Below, piece after piece: positions 27,780 through 33,728 of a DNA stretch of 42,434 bases. The position numbers were made by a program, and so were the translations under genes. How positions within the stretch are numbered: position 1 is the first letter of the stretch; each line of letters starts with the position of its first letter. Source of the DNA: an uncultured Croceitalea sp. GTDB lineage: Bacteria > Bacteroidota > Bacteroidia > Flavobacteriales > Flavobacteriaceae. The notes under the pieces are model-generated. The model was not told the DNA's origin and ran no database searches. It saw nothing but the letters and a program-made list of their open reading frames with translations. The stretch is taken from positions 1-42,434 of the forward strand of contig CALEYA010000125.1 of assembly GCA_937926215.1 (NCBI GenBank). The letters are read 5' to 3'.

Positions 27780-28607
27780 CTATTTCTTCACCAAGGTATT
27801 CGCCACAAGGCCGCCAATAATCAAAAGGATCCCTATAAAACTCCATAAGGTATAGGTGTCGCCAAACCAGAGAACCCCAATGGTTATGGTAAAAATAACT
27901 TCGGTATATTTTATAGGTGCCACCTTATTGGTAGGCGCCAATTGAAAAGCTTTGGTCATAAAAACTTGCCCTACATAACCAAAGATTCCTAGGCTTAACA
28001 ACAAGAGCCAATCTTTTCCCGCTGGGGGGACCCAAGTAAAAAGGCATAAAATACCACCAACTACGGTGGCTAGAAACATAAAGTAATTGACTACTACCAC
28101 AGGGTGATCCCCTTTGCCAATTTTTCGGATCAAAATATAAACCATTCCCGTAAATACGGAAGCCGTAACAACAAGGGCAATACCTATATTACTCATATCG
28201 CTATCAAAACCTTTTAAGACCAATACCCCTGTAAAAGCAATAAAGAAGAATAAAAATTGAATGGGCTTTAATTTTTCCTTCAAAATAAAAATAGCGAATA
28301 AGGCCGCAAAAATAGGGGCAATATACCGCAGGGAAACCGCAGTACCCACAGCCAAATACTTAAACGAAAAGAAAAACAAACTCATGGACAATAAGCCAAC
28401 AATAGCCCGCAGTGATAGTAATTTTCGTTGGTTGCCCAACACAGGGATCTTGTGGGACAGCAAATAGGTGGTAGCAAGGACAAAAGAGGTAACGGACCTA
28501 AAAAAGACCAATTGAAAACCGGGAATATGGTCCAAGTATTTTATGAATGCGTTCATTAATGAAAATGACGCGGTACTTAGGAGCATAAAAAGAAGTGCTT
28601 TTCTCAC
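27780..28607 (-). CDS. EamA/DMT-family transporter
   Basis: A 275-residue inner-membrane protein made of two EamA repeats, about ten membrane helices in all (residues ~7-135 and ~145-272). Typical signs are the first-helix start ALLFMLLSTASFSLMNAFIKYL, the fourth-helix FLRYIAPIF-like segment (SLRYIAPIFAALFAIFILKE) and the matching KYTEVIFTITIGVLWFGD in the second repeat. Members of the drug/metabolite transporter superfamily export or import small metabolites; the substrate cannot be told. The start is GTG at 28607, as the helix-1 start needs these residues; an ATG seven codons on is the alternative. It is transcribed alone. Confidence 0.9.
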   Translation of the reverse strand: MRKALLFMLLSTASFSLMNAFIKYLDHIPGFQLVFFRSVTSFVLATTYLLSHKIPVLGNQRKLLSLRAIVGLLSMSLFFFSFKYLAVGTAVSLRYIAPIFAALFAIFILKEKLKPIQFLFFFIAFTGVLVLKGFDSDMSNIGIALVVTASVFTGMVYILIRKIGKGDHPVVVVNYFMFLATVVGGILCLFTWVPPAGKDWLLLLSLGIFGYVGQVFMTKAFQLAPTNKVAPIKYTEVIFTITIGVLWFGDTYTLWSFIGILLIIGGLVANTLVKK

Positions 28608-28624
28608 ACGTTTGCTTAGGCAAG

Positions 28625-28632
28625 CAAAACTA
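28625..28632 (-). promoter_or_regulatory. Candidate -7 box of the EamA transporter gene
   Basis: On the minus strand TAGTTTTG matches TANNTTTG exactly, 17 nt before the GTG start. No TTG at the right spacing was found. Confidence 0.35.
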
Positions 28633-28725
28633 CGTTAAAAAAGGATGAAATTTTAGAGGCTTTTTATACTAAAAATAGGAAGTCAACCAAAGATTGCTTT
28701 TTTTTGTTTAAAATCATTCTAAACA

Positions 28726-29241
28726 ATGTCAAAACAACGGGAGGTTTCAAATAAGATGCGTGTATATCACAGGTATCTGGGGTTTTTTCTAGCTGGGATC
28801 ATGGCGGTTTACGCGTTAAGCGGTGTCGTTTTAATTTTTAGGGATACGGATTTTCTTAAAAAGGACATCGTGAACGAAAAACAGTTGGAACCAAACCTTA
28901 ACGCCGAACAACTGAGTAAGGAAATCAAAATTAAACGGTTAAAATTTACAGCCCAAGAGGGCAATATGGCCACCTTTGCCCAAGGAACCTACAATTTGGG
29001 GACCGGCAAGGTAAACTATACGACAAAGAAGCTACCCTACCTATTGGATAAAATGACACACTTGCACAAGGCCAAATCTGCAGACCCCCTTTACTTTTTA
29101 AATATCTTTTTTGGAGGGGCCTTGCTGTTTTTCGTAATTTCTTCTTTTTGGATGTTTCTTCCCAATACCACCATTTTTAAAAAAGGGATGTATTTCGCTT
29201 TGGGGGGGATGTTGTTAACAATAATTTTACTTTTGGTGTAA
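28726..29241 (+). CDS. PepSY-associated TM-helix protein
   Basis: A 171-residue membrane protein with a start like PepSY_TM proteins: KMRVYHRYLGFFLAGIMAVY (helix ~13-40) then ALSGVVLIFRDTDF. A periplasmic PepSY-like stretch (~45-120) with FAQGTYNLGTGKVNYTTKK and HLHKAKSADP follows, and two more helices (~124-145 and ~152-171) end the protein. Only one PepSY unit is present, so it is a short form. Such proteins are linked to iron/siderophore reduction or peptidase control in other bacteria; nothing here fixes the role. The next gene, a secreted metallo-hydrolase, follows after 50 bp in the same direction. Confidence 0.8.
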   Translation: MSKQREVSNKMRVYHRYLGFFLAGIMAVYALSGVVLIFRDTDFLKKDIVNEKQLEPNLNAEQLSKEIKIKRLKFTAQEGNMATFAQGTYNLGTGKVNYTTKKLPYLLDKMTHLHKAKSADPLYFLNIFFGGALLFFVISSFWMFLPNTTIFKKGMYFALGGMLLTIILLLV

Positions 29242-29291
29242 GGTTTAAAGGGTATCCGTAACTTATTGGATGAGAACCTTTAAACTTTATA

Positions 29292-30176
29292 ATGAAAAAA
29301 TACATTTTTCTAGCGACCGCTTTTGTTTCCTTTCTTACCTATGGCCAAACGGATTGGGACAAAGTAGAAATTACTTCAGAAAAATTATCCGATAATGTAT
29401 ACGTGCTCTTTGGACGTGGCGGTAATATTGGACTCGCCATTGGTACGGAGAATGCCTATGTAATCGATGACCAATTTGGCCCACTCACGGAAAAAATAAG
29501 TGCGCACATCAAAACCTTAACGGACAAACCCGTAAAATGGGTGCTTAATACACATTGGCATGGCGACCATACGGGGGGGAACGAGAATCTGGCCAACCAA
29601 GGTGCCATTATCGTGGCGCATGAAAACGTTAGAAAACGAATGTCCACAAAGCAAGAACGCGGGGGCGGCAGGACCACGGAGCCTTCACCAGAATCAGCAT
29701 TGCCCGTAATTACGTTCAATGATAAACTGACCCTGTATTTGGACAACGGCAATACCATGCACGCCATGCACGTAAACAACGCCCATACCGACGGTGACAG
29801 CTATTATTACTTTCCAGAAGATAATGTATTGCATATGGGTGACAACTTTTTCGTAGGGCGTTATCCCTATATCGATTTGAATTCCGGCGGTGATATCGAC
29901 GGTTTGATCAGTAACGTTACCATGGCTTTGGGCATCATCGATGGGGAAACCAAGATTATTCCCGGGCATGGAAAAATAGCCGTTAAAAGTGATTTGGAAA
30001 ACTATCTGGATGTGATCGTAAAAATCCGGGAGCGTGTGGTAAAGGCTAGGGCAGAAGGTAATTCCTTGGAGCAGGTGCAGCAACTGGGCTTGTCCAAAGA
30101 TTGGGACGGTACCCATGGGCAAGGATTCATCAATGCGGAACGTATTGTGGAATTCATATATAAATCCGCGGATTAA
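29292..30176 (+). CDS. Secreted MBL-fold metallo-hydrolase
   Basis: A 294-residue metallo-beta-lactamase-fold enzyme with a signal peptide (KYIFLATAFVSFLTYGQ). Metal ligands are in place: His88, His90, Asp92 and His93 (NTHWHGDHTGGNE), His165 (NNAHTDGDS), Asp184 (MGDNFF) and His226 (PGHGKIA). This is the full set for two zinc ions. The AHTDGDSYYYFPEDNVLHMGD segment type is shared by a broad group of periplasmic MBL hydrolases annotated as beta-lactamase-like or quinoprotein relay system proteins, so true beta-lactamase activity should not be assumed. Its probable terminator lies at 30317-30356. It may share a transcript with the PepSY-TM gene 50 bp upstream. Confidence 0.9.
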   Translation: MKKYIFLATAFVSFLTYGQTDWDKVEITSEKLSDNVYVLFGRGGNIGLAIGTENAYVIDDQFGPLTEKISAHIKTLTDKPVKWVLNTHWHGDHTGGNENLANQGAIIVAHENVRKRMSTKQERGGGRTTEPSPESALPVITFNDKLTLYLDNGNTMHAMHVNNAHTDGDSYYYFPEDNVLHMGDNFFVGRYPYIDLNSGGDIDGLISNVTMALGIIDGETKIIPGHGKIAVKSDLENYLDVIVKIRERVVKARAEGNSLEQVQQLGLSKDWDGTHGQGFINAERIVEFIYKSAD

Positions 30177-30316
30177 AAGGAGAGGGAAGCTATAATTTCC
30201 AAACTTTTAAATTCCTTTTTAAACGGTTTAATTCCCTTTCAACCAGTTTTAGTAGGCTATCTCAACGAGTTATCGCTTTATTTGCTTCATCAATGGGAAA
30301 CATTGTTGCTATGAAG

Positions 30317-30356
30317 AAAACGGGCTGGTCCGGTCAAGAGACCGCCTGCCCGTTTT
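30317..30356 (+). terminator. Terminator hairpin between the MBL gene and the OB-fold operon
   Basis: AAAACGGGC (30317-30325) pairs perfectly with GCCCGTTTT (30348-30356), and an inner CGGTC/GACCG stem (30331-30335 with 30340-30344) closes a 4-nt loop. It ends in TTTT. Its presence argues against translation of the upstream part of the following frame. Confidence 0.65.
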
Positions 30357-30376
30357 ATGCGAAACAAGATTTTAGA

Positions 30377-30784
30377 ATGCATAGAAGAAAGATATATCTT
30401 GCACTGCTCATCCTAATTTTGACCGCTGGGACTTATACCGTTTTTCAGTATCACAGAATTGCAAAGCAAAAAGTGGAGCATGTAGACATTGGGGAAATGA
30501 TTGCCATGTTTCAAGAAAATGAACCCCTCGCCAATGCCACATATGCGGAAAAGATGATAGCCGTTGAAGGGGTGATAGAAGAGATTTCGTTTTTGAACAA
30601 CAGGCATACCATACTTTTAAAGGGCGATACCTTTACCCAACATTTTATTTTATGTGATATGGCCACTACGGGTTTGAAAACGACAAAAAAACTCCAAAAA
30701 GGCGATACCATACAGCTCAAAGGTGTTTGTAAAGGCTATCTGTTAGATGTAATCCTATTAAATTGCACCCCAAGTAATGAATAG
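30377..30784 (+). CDS. Membrane-anchored OB-fold protein (tRNA_anti-like)
   Basis: From the ATG at 30377 the protein has 135 residues: a membrane helix or signal anchor (KIYLALLILILTAGTYTVFQY) and then an OB-fold domain of the tRNA_anti-like type, with KMIAVEGVIEEISFLNN, HTILLKGD and KLQKGDTIQLKGVCKGYLLD. The frame is open further upstream to an ATG at 30293, but that extension covers a terminator hairpin and would put 28 non-hydrophobic residues before the anchor, so I reject it. The OB fold probably faces the periplasm. Its stop overlaps the start of the YceI gene by 8 bp, making it the first gene of an OB-fold/YceI/DUF5777 operon. Function unknown. Confidence 0.82.
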   Translation: MHRRKIYLALLILILTAGTYTVFQYHRIAKQKVEHVDIGEMIAMFQENEPLANATYAEKMIAVEGVIEEISFLNNRHTILLKGDTFTQHFILCDMATTGLKTTKKLQKGDTIQLKGVCKGYLLDVILLNCTPSNE

Positions 30785-31334
30785 ACTACCGACCAAAACG
30801 CTTCTAGTATTGCTTTTGCTTCATGTTGCCCTCTTTGGACAAGATGATGGCAACATGATTTGTAGGCAGGGTCAAGTATCTTTCTTTTCCTATACGTCTG
30901 TGGAGAATATAGAGGCCATCAACAATCAGGTAGTGAGTGTACTCAACCTTCAAAACAAGGAAATCGGTGTACAGATGCTCATGCGGGCCTTTGTGTTCAA
31001 AAAAGCGCTGATGGAAGAACATTTTAACGAAAGTTATGTGGAGTCTGATATTTATCCAAAACTGACCTTTACCGGAAAAATCAGTAATATAGATGGGGCA
31101 GATCAAATTGAAGCGCCTAAATTGATTCGGGGAATTATGGATTTCCATGGAGTACAAAAAGAAGTACAGATGAGGGTAAGAATGGAAAACCAAGAGGATA
31201 AACTGGTGGTGAGTGGCGATTTTGAGGTTGCTATCGATGATTTTGATATTAAGGTACCGCCTTTGTTGGTGCCCAATATTGCTAAGGATATACAGGTAAT
31301 GTTCAGGTTTGAATACACGCCCTATGAAGAATAA
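30777..31334 (+). CDS. YceI-like secreted protein
   Basis: A 185-residue protein with a signal peptide (TLLVLLLLHVALFGQ) and a YceI-like lipocalin-type beta-barrel: GQVSFFSYTSVENIEAIN, FKKALMEEHFNESYVESDIY, KLTFTGKISN and GIMDFHGVQKEVQMRVRM. YceI barrels bind long isoprenoids or lipids in the periplasm in the members that have been studied. The E-H-F-N-E and PKLTFTGKI motifs are the usual ones of the Bacteroidota branch. It overlaps the OB-fold gene by 8 bp and the DUF5777 gene by 11 bp, so the three proteins are made together. Confidence 0.9.
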   Translation: MNRLPTKTLLVLLLLHVALFGQDDGNMICRQGQVSFFSYTSVENIEAINNQVVSVLNLQNKEIGVQMLMRAFVFKKALMEEHFNESYVESDIYPKLTFTGKISNIDGADQIEAPKLIRGIMDFHGVQKEVQMRVRMENQEDKLVVSGDFEVAIDDFDIKVPPLLVPNIAKDIQVMFRFEYTPYEE

Positions 31335-32241
31335 AAAGGTAAAAATACTGGTGTTTGGTTTGCTTCTTGGGACCGTCTCCCCGTTGGGGGCCCAAGAACT
31401 ATTGGAAATCCTGGAAAAGGAAGCCCCTAAAGTAACATTGTACACTCAGGCTACCTTTAAAGCCAATAGGGTAGTTTTGGGGCAGTCCGTAGAGACCCGT
31501 AAAAAAGGGACCTTGGAGTTCACCTTGGGAACCCGCTATTGGAATATTCCCAATAATGAAAGAAGCCAAAGTTTTGGTGCCGACCGTTTTTCCGCAAATT
31601 TTAACCTTAACTATGCCTTTACGGATCGATTTACCTTTGGGGCCGGGGCTACCTCTTTTGATGGCGTCTTGCATACTTTTGGCAAATACCGGTTGCTACG
31701 GCAGCGACTGGATGGTACGGCTCCAATAGGCATCACCTTGGCCCAAAACCTTTCCTATTTTACAAGGGACAACTTGGGTTTCCGACTGTCCGAAAATCCC
31801 GGGGATAGATTGGCCTACAGTACGCAACTGATCATTGCGCGAAAGTTTGACCAAAATTTATCGTTACAATTGACGCCTACCTTTATCCATACCCAAGTGG
31901 ACCTTCCCATACCGGGCAGAAATAATTTGTTCCTATTGGGTTTTGCCGGTCGCTATAAATTAGGGAACCATGTTTCCATAGCATCGGAATACAATTATTT
32001 GGTAGGGAGGGACCAAGGAGCGGAAGGATTCAACGTATTCTCCCTTGGTGTCAATTGGGAGGTGAGTGATTTGATCTTACAATTCGCCATGAGCAATGCC
32101 AAAGGCTTCGATGACATTTCCAGTCATCTGTTTACCGCCAACAATTTTACGTTTAGACCGGGAGGACTCCATATTGGCGTAAATGCCACCTACGTTTTAC
32201 ATACAAAACAACGCAAGCTGGATAAGATTTCCGAGAAATAA
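31324..32241 (+). CDS. DUF5777 outer-membrane beta-barrel protein
   Basis: The ATG at 31324 gives a 305-residue protein with a clean signal peptide (KILVFGLLLGTVSPLGAQ); the TTG at 31309 would add only five residues before it. The rest is a DUF5777 beta-barrel: repeated amphipathic strands such as GTLEFTLGTRYWNI, ADRFSANFNLNYAFTDRFTFGAG and HVSIASEYNYLVGRD, ending in GGLHIGVNATYVLH. It is probably an outer-membrane protein. It overlaps the YceI gene by 11 bp as the last gene of the operon. In other Bacteroidota DUF5777, YceI and an OB-fold protein are often neighbours, sometimes with c-type cytochromes; none is seen here. The function is unknown. Confidence 0.88.
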   Translation: MKNKKVKILVFGLLLGTVSPLGAQELLEILEKEAPKVTLYTQATFKANRVVLGQSVETRKKGTLEFTLGTRYWNIPNNERSQSFGADRFSANFNLNYAFTDRFTFGAGATSFDGVLHTFGKYRLLRQRLDGTAPIGITLAQNLSYFTRDNLGFRLSENPGDRLAYSTQLIIARKFDQNLSLQLTPTFIHTQVDLPIPGRNNLFLLGFAGRYKLGNHVSIASEYNYLVGRDQGAEGFNVFSLGVNWEVSDLILQFAMSNAKGFDDISSHLFTANNFTFRPGGLHIGVNATYVLHTKQRKLDKISEK

Positions 32242-32273
32242 ACGAATTCACTAGTAATTTACCCAAGCGAAAT

Positions 32274-32294
32274 CCTGCCTACCGCGCGGACAGG
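32274..32294. repeat. GC-rich imperfect palindrome of REP-like appearance
   Basis: CCTGCCTACCGCGCGGACAG with a final G contains the perfect palindrome CCGCGCGG flanked by CCTG/CAGG. It is far more GC-rich than its surroundings and lies 33 nt after the DUF5777 stop. A small AAGGG/CCCTT hairpin follows at 32298-32314. Only one copy was noticed in this window. Confidence 0.4.
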
Positions 32295-32350
32295 CCTAAG
32301 GGTATTATTCCCTTTGATGATGCCATTAAAATCCACGCCATTACCAAAAG

Positions 32351-33463
32351 CTATAGATTAAGCCATTGTTTAAACTCCGATGCCTTGTTTTTTCCAATGA
32401 TAATGTCAATTTCAGAATTTGGATTGACCACAAGTTTCAGTTGGTTGTTGCCATAGCGAATGATCTTTTCAATAGCGGCAATGGCAATGATGAATTGGCG
32501 GTTTGCACGGTAGAAAAAGCTGGAATCCAAACCGTTGTACAATTCGTCAAGACTGGAGTTGGTCGTAGATCGCTTTCCATGGACATCCACAACATAGGTA
32601 ATGGTATTTTCCGTGTAGATGTATGCTATTTCTTCCGTGGCAATGGGCAAAAGCTCGTTCCGTAGATACGTAAGAATTCGTTTTTTCCCTTGCTCTTTAG
32701 GGTTTCCCGCTGTTTCCTGAGGTTGGGCCTCTTGTTGGGACAAACTTTCATTGACCTTTTCTTGGTACTTGTTGAGGTCTTTGTTCAATTTGGCTAGTCC
32801 TATAACTTCAGATTCCAAGACCTCATTCTTTAGTTCCAAGCGTTGTTCATAGAGACTTCCAATAAACCTCACCGCAATGACGGAGGTAAGTACCATGGCA
32901 AAACCCATAATACTGAACATGGCGTAAAATCGATTTCTTAGCGTTCGTAGTTGGGCGGCCAATTTACCCGTATTGGCATGGGCAGCAACGATCCAATCAG
33001 AGTTGGGAACAGGATTTAGAAAGAGAATTTCTATTGGTCCCACATTTCCCTTGGTATCCACCTTATCCACTAAAGCATAAAACTCGTTAAAACCCATCTC
33101 GGTATTCATGGTAGACACAGGGGAATCCCCTTTGGACATTTTCGTCCCGATAAGCGTAATATCCGGATGCGCAATACGCTTCCCAGACCAGTCAAAAATA
33201 CTGACGAAACTTATGCCATCATTCGTATTTTGAATACTTTTTTGCGCATTCTGTTGTATGTTTTCCTTGGGCAGTTGGGCATCAAACTGCGTACTTACCA
33301 AGACTGCAATTTCCTTGGTTTCCCTTTTACTGGTTTCCAGATAGGTGTTTAACAATTGTTCCGCACTTAAACGCACAAAATACTTGGACGCTATTCCCCC
33401 AATAATTACAAAGAGCAGCGTAATGGCTAAAAAAGTATAAAGGTAAAGTCTGTCTTTTCTCAT
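32351..33463 (-). CDS. Membrane-bound LytTR-family transcriptional regulator with periplasmic sensor
   Basis: A 370-residue one-component regulator. Helix ~8-25 (YTFLAITLLFVIIGGIAS) and helix ~194-216 enclose a periplasmic Cache-like sensor (~30-190; SFVSIFDWSGKRIAHPD, GPIEILFLNPVPNSDWIVAAH). A coiled coil (~225-260) leads to a C-terminal LytTR DNA-binding domain (~270-368; EEIAYIYTENTITYVVDVHG, SLDELYNGLDSSFFYRANRQ, FIIAIAAIEKI). So a small-molecule or ion signal outside the membrane could act directly on DNA-bound protein. The ATG at 33463 is preferred to a TTG three codons earlier. It is divergent from a large surface lipoprotein gene; direct repeats suited to LytTR binding lie between them. 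Confidence 0.9.
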   Translation of the reverse strand: MRKDRLYLYTFLAITLLFVIIGGIASKYFVRLSAEQLLNTYLETSKRETKEIAVLVSTQFDAQLPKENIQQNAQKSIQNTNDGISFVSIFDWSGKRIAHPDITLIGTKMSKGDSPVSTMNTEMGFNEFYALVDKVDTKGNVGPIEILFLNPVPNSDWIVAAHANTGKLAAQLRTLRNRFYAMFSIMGFAMVLTSVIAVRFIGSLYEQRLELKNEVLESEVIGLAKLNKDLNKYQEKVNESLSQQEAQPQETAGNPKEQGKKRILTYLRNELLPIATEEIAYIYTENTITYVVDVHGKRSTTNSSLDELYNGLDSSFFYRANRQFIIAIAAIEKIIRYGNNQLKLVVNPNSEIDIIIGKNKASEFKQWLNL

Positions 33464-33554
33464 AACATGCAACCCTGTGCAAAATACAAATTAAGGCGGT
33501 AAGCCTACCTTAAATTTCAAGGATTCTATAAAACTTATATACAATGGACATTTG

Positions 33555-33600
33555 CCCCTAATTGTGTACTACTGCTTTCCCAAGTCAATGGAATTAGGGG
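33555..33600. promoter_or_regulatory. Inverted repeat in the LytTR/lipoprotein intergenic region
   Basis: CCCCTAATT (33555-33563) and AATTAGGGG (33592-33600) are a perfect 9-bp inverted repeat separated by 28 nt. It could be a pair of operator half-sites or a long-loop hairpin. Confidence 0.4.
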
Positions 33601-33613
33601 TTTAACGGGTGTA

Positions 33614-33644
33614 AAAAATTCCGTTTTAAAGTCAAAAATTCCGT
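33614..33644. promoter_or_regulatory. Tandem direct repeat, candidate LytTR-binding site
   Basis: AAAAATTCCGT occurs at 33614-33624 and again at 33634-33644, exactly 20 bp apart, close to two helical turns. LytTR proteins bind pairs of short direct repeats with about 21-bp periodicity; the TCCGTT and TCCGTC parts partly match the known (T/A)(A/C)(C/A)GTT core. It lies about 85 bp before the lipoprotein ATG. Confidence 0.45.
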
Positions 33645-33728
33645 CTCACACACTTTTCTTCTTTATAAGGAAGCGGTTGTGCGTTCATTTGCGGCAACAA
33701 TAATGATAAACCCTAAAATATAAATGTT

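Noticed and set aside
31309-31323. TTG start for the DUF5777 gene
   Set aside because: The ATG at 31324 starts directly at a well-formed signal peptide.
33464-33472. TTG start three codons before the LytTR gene ATG
   Set aside because: The ATG at 33463 is adjacent and gives a normal membrane-anchor start.
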